DNA of 64,000 bases, taken from NCBI GenBank assembly GCA_963850605.1, contig CAWKLX010000002.1, positions 124,001-188,000 of the forward strand, read 5' to 3'. The position numbers were made by a program, and so were the translations under genes. Below the pieces are notes generated by a model. The model ran no database searches, was not told the DNA's origin, and saw only the letters and a list, made by a program, of their open reading frames with translations. Shown here piece after piece: positions 45,391 to 53,443 of this stretch. The stretch is from BOG-908 sp963850605. Lineage in GTDB: Bacteria > Pseudomonadota > Alphaproteobacteria > Acetobacterales > Acetobacteraceae. Every line of letters begins with the position of its first letter. Within the stretch, counting starts at the first letter, position 1.

Positions 45391-48300
45391 TTATCCCGCC
45401 GAGAGGTTTGGCTCGGGCACACCCTCCACCCGCTCGTGCAGCCCGGTCTCCGGTACCGGCGCGGCTGTCTCGAAGGCCGACACCAGCGCGGGCAGTGCCG
45501 CCTCCAGTCGCGCGATCGACGCCTCCTTGACCACGTCATAACCGCGAACGGCGTCATGTGCGCGCAGCACCGCCTCGGCCTGTTGCAGGTTGTGCGCGCG
45601 CACGCCTGCCAACACGCGCTCGACGAGTGTCGCGTATTCGCCGATCAGCGCGCGTTCGCGGCGGCGGTGCGTGCCGTAGCCGAACGGGTCGAGCGGCGTG
45701 CCGCGCAGCGGGCGAAGACGGCGCAGCAGGGCAAAACCGCTCCCCATCGAGGCGCCGAAGCGTCGTTTTTGCGGGCGCCCGGTGCGGGCGTCGCGCTTGG
45801 ACCAAAGCGGCGGCGCCAGATTGTAGGCGATTGTAAAGTCACCCTCGAAATTCTCGCGCAGGCGCTGCGCGAACGAAGGCGAGGTCATCAGGCGCGCGAC
45901 CTCGTACTCGTCCTTATACGTCATCAGCTTGGCCGCGACATGCGCCACCGCGCGCGCGAGGCGCCCGTCGCTGCCTGGCAATTTCGCTTCCGCCTCTTCC
46001 ACACGCGCCACCAGCTTGCGGTAACGCCGTGCCCAGCGATCGCCGCCCCAATCGCGCAGTCTCGGCATGCGGTCGGCGAGCAAATCGCCGAGCGTGTCGG
46101 GGATGCGCACCTCCTCGTGGCCGCGCAGCCAGAGGGCGGCCAGGTCGGGGCGAGCGGCGGCGATGCGGCCTAGGCCGAAGGCGCGGCGGTTCATCGCGAT
46201 CTCGGTGCCGTTCAGCTCGATCGCGCGATCGATGTGCTCCACGCGCAGCGGGACCAGGCCCTTCTGCCAGGCATAGCCGACAAGGAACAGGTTTGCGCCC
46301 ACCGCATTGCCCAGCATCACCTGCGCAATGCGGGTCGCGTCGATGCTCATTACCCGTTCCTGATCGGCGCGCGGCATCACCTTCGCCAGCAACGGATCGA
46401 AGCTCAAATCCAGGTCAGCGTCACGCGCGAACACGGCGTTCGGCGAGACGAACCGGTTCAGCAATACGGCGCTGCGTCCATGCCCCAGTTTCGCGAGCGT
46501 CTCCGGAATAGCTACCACCATCGGGTCGGCGCCGATCACCAGGTCCACGTCGCCGTTCGGGATGCGCGGTGAATGACGCTCCGCCCCATCACCAAGGCGC
46601 AGATGGCTGGTGACGGAGCCGTTCCGCTGCGCGAGGCCGGAGTTGTCCAGCACGGTCAGCAGCAATCCCTGAAGGTGCGCGGCCATGCCGAGCAGGGCCG
46701 CTACAGTGACCACACCCTGGCCGCCGATACCGGCCAGCAGAATATTGTAGACCTCGCCAATGACCGGTAGCGCGGGCTGCGGCAACGACGCGATCAGCGT
46801 CTGTTCGCCCGTCAGCGGATCGGCCGCGTCCGAGTCTATCTCGGCGCGGGCGCGCACGTCGCCGCCGAGCACCGTGATGAAGCTGGGGCACAGACCTTTC
46901 GCGCAGGAAAAGTCCTTGTTGCAGACGGTCTGGTTAATGCGGCGCTTGCGGCCGAGCGGGGTTTCGAGTGGCTCGATGGCGATACAGTTGGATTGCACGC
47001 CGCAATCGCCGCAGCCCTCGCAAACCTCCGGATGAATGAACAGACGTTCCTTCGGGTCCGGCAGCTTTCCGCGTTTGCGCATGCGGCGGCGTTCGGTGGC
47101 GCAGGCCTGCTCGTAGATGATGGCGCTGACACCCGGGAAATCGCGCAGCTCACGTTGAACGTGGTCCAGCTCGTCACGTCCATGGAACGAGACGATGGAT
47201 GGGTAATCCGTGCGGTCATGACGCGACACGTCGTCGGTCACCAAGGCCACGCGCTTGCAGCCTTCGGCCACTAGTTGGTTCGCCACATGCGGCCCGGTGA
47301 TCTGGCCCGCGAAATCCTCGCCTTCGACGGTTTGGCCGCCGGTCATGGCGATCGCGCCGTTCAGCAAGATCTTGTAGGTTATGTTGACGTTAGCGGCGAT
47401 CGCGGCGCGCACCGCCAGTAATCCCGAATGGAAGTAGGTGCCGTCACCAAGATTTTGAAACATATGTGGTGTGTTGGTGAATGGCGCCTGGCCGATCCAT
47501 TGCGCGCCCTCGCCGCCCATATGGGTGGCGGCCAGCGTGTTCCGCTCCGGCATGGCGGCCGCCATGATGTGGCAGCCGATGCCGGCGCCGGCGATCGACC
47601 CCTCGGGGATGACGGTGGAGGTATTGTGCGGGCAACCCGCGCAGAAACTGGGTGGCCGCAACAGGTCTTTCACACCGAAGGAGATGGTGGGAATGCCCGT
47701 CTCCAGCGGCTTTATCCGCTCCAGACGTTCACGCAACGGCGCGTCCTCGATGCGCCCGCGCAAGCGCCCCGCGATCACGTGCAGCAGCAGGTCCGGGTCC
47801 AGTTCACCCACCTCGCGCAGCAGCGGGCGTGCGTGTTCGTCGAGTTTGCCGGTCAGCATCGGCCGCAGATGCGAAGGCTGGTTGTAGAGGATCGTCGAAA
47901 TCTGATCCTCGATAATCGGGTGTTTTTCCTCGATGACGAAAATCTCGTCGCAGGTTTCGGAGAACGCGCGCAGCCGCCCAGGCTCCAGCGGCCACACCAT
48001 GGCCACCTTGTACACGGCGATACCCAGCGCGGTGCAGCGGTGCTCGTCCAGACCCAGCCCGCGCAACGCCTCGATCACGTCCAGATACGCCTTGCCCGTG
48101 CTGACGATACCCAGTCGGTTGCGGCGCGCGCGGCCCCAGGCCAGGCGGTCCAGCCCATTGGCACGCACCCAGGCTTGCGCGGCCGGATGGCGCTGTTCGA
48201 AATGCCGCGCCTCGATCTCCAGCGCCGAGCCGTTGCGGGCGCGCAGGTTCAGCCCGCCGGGCGGCATCTCGAAATCAGTTGGCGTGGCATGCGACACAGA

Positions 48301-49002
48301 ATCCATGTCGGCGGGGATGGAGGCGCCGCCCTCCACCGTGTCGGTCAGCGCCTTCATGCCGATCCAGCAGCCGCTGTACCGGCTGATCGCCCAGGCGGCC
48401 AGGCCGTACTCCACCAGCTCCTCAACCGTGGACGGATTCAGAACCGGCATGCCGAAATGGATCAGGGCCAGATCGCTCTGGTGCGCCAGCGTGGAGGAGC
48501 GCGCGCCATGATCGTCGCCGCACAGCGCGATGGCGCCGCCCAGGGCCGGGGTGCCGGCGTAACTCGCGTGCTTCAGCACGTCCGACGAGCGGTCAACGCC
48601 AGGACCCTTGCCATACCACAAGCCGAACACGCCATCGGTCTTGGCACCCGGCAGAAGCCCGACCTGCTGCGACCCCCACACGGCGGTCGCAGCCAGATCC
48701 TCGTTGATGCCTGGCTGGAAGACGATGTCGTGGCGGTCCAGGTGCTTTTTCGCTGCCCAGAGCGCGATGTCGTACCCGCCCAGCGGCGAGCCGCGATAGC
48801 CGCTGATGAAGCCAGCCGTGTTGTGGCCGGCGGCCCGGTCCCGCCGGCGTTGCAGCAGCGGCAGCCGGACCAGCGCCTGGATGCCTGTCAGGAACACGCG
48901 CCCGTCGAAGCGCGCGTATTTGTCGTCCAGCGCCACGGCCTGGCGGGCGGGGCTGGCGGAAATGTCCTGCACGATTTCGCGTGAGTCGCGCTCGGCGTCC
49001 AT
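45391..49002 (-). CDS. indolepyruvate ferredoxin oxidoreductase, fused subunits
   Basis: A 1203-residue single-chain 2-oxoacid:ferredoxin oxidoreductase of the type that oxidises aryl pyruvates with thiamine diphosphate and coenzyme A. It contains the alpha-type domain with STLAHQSDLALIHFGMPVL, the TPP-binding part with PSFCAGCPHNTSTV and GGEGAQWIGQAPF, ferredoxin-like cysteines (CEGCGDCGVQSNC and CNKDFSCAKGLCP), and a gamma-type domain (LLAGIGGQGVVTVAALLG). A C-terminal stretch with PLWSKRDARTGRPQKRRFG follows. It is transcribed alone, converges on the kinase gene, and is intact over 3.6 kb. Confidence 0.93.
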   Translation of the reverse strand: MDAERDSREIVQDISASPARQAVALDDKYARFDGRVFLTGIQALVRLPLLQRRRDRAAGHNTAGFISGYRGSPLGGYDIALWAAKKHLDRHDIVFQPGINEDLAATAVWGSQQVGLLPGAKTDGVFGLWYGKGPGVDRSSDVLKHASYAGTPALGGAIALCGDDHGARSSTLAHQSDLALIHFGMPVLNPSTVEELVEYGLAAWAISRYSGCWIGMKALTDTVEGGASIPADMDSVSHATPTDFEMPPGGLNLRARNGSALEIEARHFEQRHPAAQAWVRANGLDRLAWGRARRNRLGIVSTGKAYLDVIEALRGLGLDEHRCTALGIAVYKVAMVWPLEPGRLRAFSETCDEIFVIEEKHPIIEDQISTILYNQPSHLRPMLTGKLDEHARPLLREVGELDPDLLLHVIAGRLRGRIEDAPLRERLERIKPLETGIPTISFGVKDLLRPPSFCAGCPHNTSTVIPEGSIAGAGIGCHIMAAAMPERNTLAATHMGGEGAQWIGQAPFTNTPHMFQNLGDGTYFHSGLLAVRAAIAANVNITYKILLNGAIAMTGGQTVEGEDFAGQITGPHVANQLVAEGCKRVALVTDDVSRHDRTDYPSIVSFHGRDELDHVQRELRDFPGVSAIIYEQACATERRRMRKRGKLPDPKERLFIHPEVCEGCGDCGVQSNCIAIEPLETPLGRKRRINQTVCNKDFSCAKGLCPSFITVLGGDVRARAEIDSDAADPLTGEQTLIASLPQPALPVIGEVYNILLAGIGGQGVVTVAALLGMAAHLQGLLLTVLDNSGLAQRNGSVTSHLRLGDGAERHSPRIPNGDVDLVIGADPMVVAIPETLAKLGHGRSAVLLNRFVSPNAVFARDADLDLSFDPLLAKVMPRADQERVMSIDATRIAQVMLGNAVGANLFLVGYAWQKGLVPLRVEHIDRAIELNGTEIAMNRRAFGLGRIAAARPDLAALWLRGHEEVRIPDTLGDLLADRMPRLRDWGGDRWARRYRKLVARVEEAEAKLPGSDGRLARAVAHVAAKLMTYKDEYEVARLMTSPSFAQRLRENFEGDFTIAYNLAPPLWSKRDARTGRPQKRRFGASMGSGFALLRRLRPLRGTPLDPFGYGTHRRRERALIGEYATLVERVLAGVRAHNLQQAEAVLRAHDAVRGYDVVKEASIARLEAALPALVSAFETAAPVPETGLHERVEGVPEPNLSAG

Positions 49003-49186
49003 GGGCGTGGTCCTTCGTGGCAGGCGGGACTTTCGTCACAACCGGCAGAGATCGCTACCGGTGAGCTAGAGGTGGTCCCGCATTTGCACAACGCACCTGA
49101 TTAAATAAGACGTTCCCGGCGCAGTCCGCGAGGTCGCGCGTAATCTTAGCAATATAACGGAGGCTCAGCGCGTAACTTTCAGCGGT

Positions 49187-50953
49187 CTACATTTTCATGT
49201 CCGGTGCCATGCCCTGCGCGGCTGCATTGCGCGGCAGCGGCGTGGCAGCCAGTCTGGGGTCGGGCGCCACCGGGCCGGGGTTCGCCGCCCGCAGCCAGCC
49301 ATTCGCGTCCACCAGCACCGAACCCGCCCCGGGCGCCGCGATCGCGTAGGCAGTATCAACCCAGTCCTCGTCGGCCGTGCACCGCTCGCCTGCCTGGCCG
49401 CTGACCGTCACGTGCAGCCCAAGGGTCAGCGCTACAACATGGCCGCGCAGCTCGCTCAGTTTGCGGGCGATGCCGGCGCAGGTGATCGCGAAGTCCGGGG
49501 CCATCACCGGCCTCGCCCAACCCATTGTGCTGAGGGTCAGCCCGGCATTGCGTGCGCGCAAGAAGTCGATCAGCGCCCAGACACCGTCGTCGGACAAGGT
49601 CGAGAAACCAGGCATCGCCAGCCCGCCGCGCGGCCCCTCTATCCCGTGGGTCAGCCACCAGAACAGCTCGCCATCACTGTGCATCCAGAGATGCGCGGCG
49701 GTGAGATCGGCCGGCGGCACGGCCAGGCTGTGGGCCAGCTTCCCGTCGCCGCGCCCGCCGGCGCCATGACATGTGACGCACAGCTCGCCATACAAAGCGC
49801 CACCCGAAACGATCGACGCGGCCGAAAACCCGGTCGTCGAGTGGTAGAACTGGGTCGGCACCGCTTGCACCAGCAATGGCGAAAAATGCGGGGCGGCCGA
49901 CCCGCCGATCAGGCACGCGGCCGCCGCGGCCAGCACGGCGGCGCGCGTGCGCCGTCGCATGCCGAGCCAGATGGCCAGCGCAAGCAAACCTACGCCCAAC
50001 ACCATCGCACCGCCGGCCAGCAGCACCTCGCGTGCTACATCGGGGTCCTCGCGCATGGCGGACAGGCTGGGCATCCACACGAACGGCCATCCAGCCTGGC
50101 TGTGCATGGCGGGCTGCAATCCGGTCAGCACGCCGGCCGCGGCAAGCACCCCAAACCCCAGCCCGATCTCCAGCAAGATCGACCACGCCAGCGCGCCGCG
50201 CGTGGCCGGTAGTCCAGGCATGCGGCGCCATCTGTTGCACACCGCCAGCATGATCAGGCCGACGAACAGTTCGGCCTTGACCAGCACCACGCGGCCATAG
50301 GCCGTGCCAACCAGGCCCGCCACGCTCGCCACAAGCACCCACGCCTGGAAGGCGGCCGTGACCAGTAGCGCGGCCACGCAGGCCATCCCCAGCCGGGAAA
50401 ACCGCTCCGCCGCTGCCAGGGCCTGCGCCTCCGGCCCCCACGCGATGACCGCGAACAGTCCTGGCAACCCGCCCAGCCAGAGCCCGGCGGCCAGAATGTG
50501 CACCGTTGAAGAAGCGAGCAACACGGGCGAGTCACGCATGGCCAACGCGTGGCTGTGCCCCGCCTGCAGCGCCAGCGCGCCACACGCCAGCGCTGCCGCT
50601 AATGCCGTGTACCGGGCCGAAAACGCCGCGGCTGCCAGTGCCAGCAGCACCACTCGCCCGGCCATCAGCCGGCCGAACAGCGTTCCGAGCACCGCCCCCA
50701 CATCACCAGGGCCAAGCCCGCCCGCGAGGTCGCGGGTCTCGGCGGCCAGCCATAGTAGTGCGCCACCCAGGGCCGCCGCCAGCGACCAGGCGCACAGGCG
50801 CCGCAGCCGGGCCGCCGATACCACGTCCAGCCCAATGGGCCGGATCGCGCGCGCGTACACCAGCCCACCTGCGGCAACAGACAACCCCGCCACAGAGGCG
50901 GCGCGCGCAAGTGCCAGGGTCACCCCGCCTGCGATCTCGAAACCTGGGATCAC
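49187..50953 (-). CDS. CopD-like membrane protein fused to cytochrome c and thioredoxin-like domain
   Basis: A 588-residue fusion. Residues 1-310 hold about eight membrane spans of the CopD family, with the histidine-rich LQAGHSHALAMRDSP and HILAAGLWLGGLPGL. After a span to about 370 comes a c-type cytochrome domain with heme site CVTCHGAGG (distal Met likely in LAMPGFSTL). From about 475 the sequence APDFAITCAGIARKLSELRG and SVLVDANGWLRAANPG resembles a redoxin fold, but with one cysteine and no CXXC. CopD proteins take part in copper import; the electron-transfer part suggests a role in copper redox or cytochrome oxidase assembly. GTG/ATG overlap with copC. Confidence 0.85.
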   Translation of the reverse strand: MIPGFEIAGGVTLALARAASVAGLSVAAGGLVYARAIRPIGLDVVSAARLRRLCAWSLAAALGGALLWLAAETRDLAGGLGPGDVGAVLGTLFGRLMAGRVVLLALAAAAFSARYTALAAALACGALALQAGHSHALAMRDSPVLLASSTVHILAAGLWLGGLPGLFAVIAWGPEAQALAAAERFSRLGMACVAALLVTAAFQAWVLVASVAGLVGTAYGRVVLVKAELFVGLIMLAVCNRWRRMPGLPATRGALAWSILLEIGLGFGVLAAAGVLTGLQPAMHSQAGWPFVWMPSLSAMREDPDVAREVLLAGGAMVLGVGLLALAIWLGMRRRTRAAVLAAAAACLIGGSAAPHFSPLLVQAVPTQFYHSTTGFSAASIVSGGALYGELCVTCHGAGGRGDGKLAHSLAVPPADLTAAHLWMHSDGELFWWLTHGIEGPRGGLAMPGFSTLSDDGVWALIDFLRARNAGLTLSTMGWARPVMAPDFAITCAGIARKLSELRGHVVALTLGLHVTVSGQAGERCTADEDWVDTAYAIAAPGAGSVLVDANGWLRAANPGPVAPDPRLAATPLPRNAAAQGMAPDMKM

Positions 50954-51360
50954 GGCGCCACGGTGAATTTGTAGGTGCCCGAGGTCCGGTGCGTGTCGAC
51001 CGATACGGCGCGCCAGGCAACCAGGTAGGCGCCTGGCGCCAGCGTCTTCACCGGCACCAGCAGTTGGCGTCCGTCGCCAGGGGCTGTGGCCAGGTCGCCG
51101 GTGCGCCGGTCGGCCCCGTCCGCCCCCCTTACGCTCACCTCGCAGAAACGAGGCTCCAGCCCCTCGCTGAAGCGCAGCACAAGCCGCGCGGGCGCAGCAC
51201 GCACCACACCCCCCACCGGCGGCGTCGCTCCCTCCAACATGGCATGTGCCCGGGCCACCACGGGCGCCAGCAAAGCAATTAGCAAAAGTCTTTTGCTTCT
51301 TTTCTTCAGAAAAGAAGAGTCTTCTTTCGTGAAAGAAAGAAGCAAAGAACTTTTACTCAT
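50950..51360 (-). CDS. copC: CopC-family periplasmic copper protein, N-terminus encoded by a palindromic repeat
   Basis: A 136-residue exported copper-binding protein. After the signal peptide (LLLIALLAPVVARA-HA) the mature part has the CopC pattern: N-terminal histidine in AHAMLEGATPPVGG, LVLRFSEGLEPRFCEV and VSVDTHRTSGTYKFTV with the second histidine. Codons 3-26 are an AT-rich palindromic element (51284-51354), which gives the unusual long basic n-region SFTKEDSSFLKKRSKR. The ATG directly follows the TAA of the upstream outer-membrane protein gene, and the stop overlaps the CopD fusion. Confidence 0.88.
   Translation of the reverse strand: MSKSSLLLSFTKEDSSFLKKRSKRLLLIALLAPVVARAHAMLEGATPPVGGVVRAAPARLVLRFSEGLEPRFCEVSVRGADGADRRTGDLATAPGDGRQLLVPVKTLAPGAYLVAWRAVSVDTHRTSGTYKFTVAP
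51284..51354. repeat. AT-rich nested palindrome inside the start of copC
   Basis: Outer arms of 18 bases (51284-51301 and 51337-51354) pair with two mismatches. Inside are two perfect hairpins: 51296-51305 with 51308-51317 (10 bp, 2-base loop) and 51322-51328 with 51331-51337 (7 bp, 2-base loop). The element is far more AT-rich than its surroundings. It has no stop codon in the copC frame. Confidence 0.85.
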
Positions 51361-52347
51361 TTAAGGTTCTCCTGACCAGTCGGCGATCGGTTTGCCTAAC
51401 GTCTTGGGCAGCAGGTCGTCCAGGAACAGGTGGATCTGCAGCACCGCACCTACATTGGTGCCGGTGGCGTTGTTGGCGGGGATCAGCGCTTCCAGGCCCA
51501 CCTGCAAGGAGCGGTCGATCCAGATGACGCCCGGCGCCACCACGATCTGCGTGCCCTGGTTGCTGGGCGAGGTCGCCGGCGAGGACCACGCCACTTCCAC
51601 CAGCGGCACCAGGTGGCGGAAAAAGCCTGGCGCGCTCATCTCGTGGATTTGCGAGTTCAAATACGGCAAACTGTATTGAACCGAAAATCCGCCCTGCCAG
51701 CGGTTCGCGTAGCCGTTGTTGAACTGGATCGCCGCCAACCCCGCGCCGGGCAGGGTGTCGGGGGGGAGGGGGGCGCCCACGGCCTTCAGCTCGCGGTCGG
51801 CGATGACGTAGCTCAGCTCGCCGGTGACCGCGAAAGGACGCACCGTGTCGTTCGGGATGTCACCAAGCCCCTTGCCGACGTACAGCGTGGGCGCGGTGGA
51901 GCCGTACTCATCGGCGCCCAAATGCGCGGTGCCGGTGTGACCGAACTCCCGGATCACGCCAACCGTAAAGATCAGCTCGTGGGGCGCGTTGATCAGCACC
52001 TGGTACTTGCCCGTGAGGACCACGTCCTGCCAGCCAGTGCGGGTCTTGTCGTGTTCGGTGTCCTGAATATTGTAGCCGTCGTTGATGACGAAGCCGAGAT
52101 CCTGGGTGATCCGCTTGTCGTATTCGAAGCCGAGATCGACTTCCTGGACCGGCCCCGGGCCGCCATTGGCGCCGGAGCGCTGATAGCTGACTTGGGGCAG
52201 CGTGGCTTCGTCGGCGACGCCTGGATCGTCCAGGTTGAGCGTGACCGGGAACACGCGCGCGCCGGCGACGGCGTGGGCGGGGGCACAGCCGGGTGCGGCC
52301 AGCGCACCGGCAGCCGCGCACAGCGCGACCGATTTGAGGCGAAACAT
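51361..52347 (-). CDS. putative outer-membrane beta-barrel protein in copper locus
   Basis: A 328-residue exported protein with signal peptide (SVALCAAAGALAAPGCAPAHA). The mature part is rich in alternating strands with aromatic ends (VQEVDLGFEYDKRITQDLG, YQVLINAPHELIFTVGVI, GFSVQYSLPYLNSQIHE, VGLEALIPANNATGTNVG), typical of a transporter-like outer-membrane barrel (MetA/phenol-degradation type). No ligand site is recognised. It is upstream of copC with no spacer, so it probably is part of the copper operon. Confidence 0.6.
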   Translation of the reverse strand: MFRLKSVALCAAAGALAAPGCAPAHAVAGARVFPVTLNLDDPGVADEATLPQVSYQRSGANGGPGPVQEVDLGFEYDKRITQDLGFVINDGYNIQDTEHDKTRTGWQDVVLTGKYQVLINAPHELIFTVGVIREFGHTGTAHLGADEYGSTAPTLYVGKGLGDIPNDTVRPFAVTGELSYVIADRELKAVGAPLPPDTLPGAGLAAIQFNNGYANRWQGGFSVQYSLPYLNSQIHEMSAPGFFRHLVPLVEVAWSSPATSPSNQGTQIVVAPGVIWIDRSLQVGLEALIPANNATGTNVGAVLQIHLFLDDLLPKTLGKPIADWSGEP

Positions 52348-52381
52348 CTGGATTTCCTTGACCGGAGGAGCGGACGCACTC

Positions 52382-52744
52382 TCAGGTCAGGGTGGGCGGC
52401 CCCCTCGGCCGGGCCGCGGTGACAGCGGGTTCGTAAGGCAGTCCGCCCCGCACGGCCGCCCACGAGACGCTGCGGAATACGACCCGGGTGGTCGGTATCG
52501 CGCAGCCGTCCGCGTGCACGGCCAGCTGCGACGCCAAGCCGGTGCAAAGCGGACAGTGCTCGCAATCGGGGTGACCAGGCATCGGCGCATGAGGCGCACC
52601 ATCACCCTGTGCCGCGCCGCAGATATGGGTGGTCCAGGGAAGGCCGGCGGGTGACGAGGCTGCGGGTTTGGCTGCAAAAAGTTGGAACAGCAGCGCCAGC
52701 AGGGCTGCCAGAAACGCGACGGGGCTGTGCCGGACCGCTCTCAC
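52382..52744 (-). CDS. DUF2946-type small membrane-associated protein
   Basis: A 120-residue protein with an N-terminal hydrophobic segment (PVAFLAALLALLFQLFA) and a Cys/His patch HPDCEHCPLC, preceded by THICGAAQGDGA. This cysteine-histidine pattern is the mark of DUF2946 proteins, which are often near copper genes; metal binding is an inference. It is 34 bases upstream of the outer-membrane protein gene and follows the small lipoprotein gene. Confidence 0.75.
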   Translation of the reverse strand: MRAVRHSPVAFLAALLALLFQLFAAKPAASSPAGLPWTTHICGAAQGDGAPHAPMPGHPDCEHCPLCTGLASQLAVHADGCAIPTTRVVFRSVSWAAVRGGLPYEPAVTAARPRGPPTLT

Positions 52745-52792
52745 GAACAGCGGTTTAGCACAGCCCCGGAACAGCGCTAAGCGGAAGACGCT

Positions 52793-52924
52793 TTAATAAA
52801 CGGCGCATCCGCCTGGGTGATACCGGCCATAGTAGCCGACATGCCCGGGACTGCACGCGGCAACGCAGCCGCTGACCGATGTCGCCATCGCCAGAAGCAC
52901 CAGGGCAGCAAAAGCACGACGCAT
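52793..52924 (-). CDS. 43-residue lipoprotein
   Basis: Begins MRRAFAALVLLAMATSVSGC, a classic lipoprotein signal with the lipobox cysteine at residue 20, and an AGGAG ribosome site 8 bases before the ATG. The mature 24 residues (CVAACSPGHVGYYGRYHPGG to CAVY) contain three Cys, two His and five Tyr, so metal binding is plausible. The frame was found by hand. It opens the leftward run of copper genes and is divergent from the second copC. Confidence 0.6.
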   Translation of the reverse strand: MRRAFAALVLLAMATSVSGCVAACSPGHVGYYGRYHPGGCAVY

Positions 52925-53071
52925 GACAGTTCTCCTATTGTGTCTGCCGCGCATCTAGACAGTGACCATGTCCGAAGTGAGACGGCGCGGTGTCGGAATG
53001 CAACAGCCTGCGGCCGGTTGCATGTGCCTGACCCCGGCGCTACAGCGCCGCCCTTTGCGGGAGCCATCAGC

Positions 53072-53443
53072 TTGGTCAGACTTGGGGTCGTCGTGGCATG
53101 TGGGATGGCGTGTCTCTTGGGGCGTGCGATGGCCCACGCCATCATCGTCGATAGCACCCCGGCGCCGCTCGCCCATATCGCGGCCGGCACCCTACATGTG
53201 GCGCTGCGCTACAACAGCCGCATCGACGCGGGCCGCTCCAAGCTGACGTTGCGTCATGCGGCCGAGGATGCCCAGCGCCTGCCGACCATCGACGTCGGCG
53301 TGCCGGATACACTGGCGGCCACCGTCGAACTGACGCCCGGTGAGTATGAGATCGCCTGGCAGGTGCTGGCCACCGACGGCCACGTCACCCGCGGCCGAAT
53401 ACCCTTCACCGTCGATCCGCCGAAGGCCACCGCCCAGAAGTGA
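53072..53443 (+). CDS. second CopC-family copper protein
   Basis: From a TTG at 53072 with a GGGAG site it has 123 residues, with signal peptide (LGVVVACGMACLLGRAMA-HA). The mature protein starts with H (AHAIIVDSTPAPLAHIAAG), has VALRYNSRIDAGRSKLTL, and ends with VLATDGHVTRGRIPFTV, the conserved DGH copper site of CopC. Its stop overlaps the following copD start. It shares a roughly 150-base divergent region with the lipoprotein gene. The exact start is uncertain, because the frame stays open upstream to 52817. Confidence 0.82.
   Translation: MVRLGVVVACGMACLLGRAMAHAIIVDSTPAPLAHIAAGTLHVALRYNSRIDAGRSKLTLRHAAEDAQRLPTIDVGVPDTLAATVELTPGEYEIAWQVLATDGHVTRGRIPFTVDPPKATAQK

Noticed and set aside
47428..48984. 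A 518-residue open frame opposite the indolepyruvate oxidoreductase
   Set aside because: Antisense shadow of an intact conserved gene; no domain or signal.
52958..52972. GACA-N7-TGTC inverted repeat in the divergent copper promoter region
   Set aside because: Too short and loose to call as a copper regulator site without comparison to other promoters.
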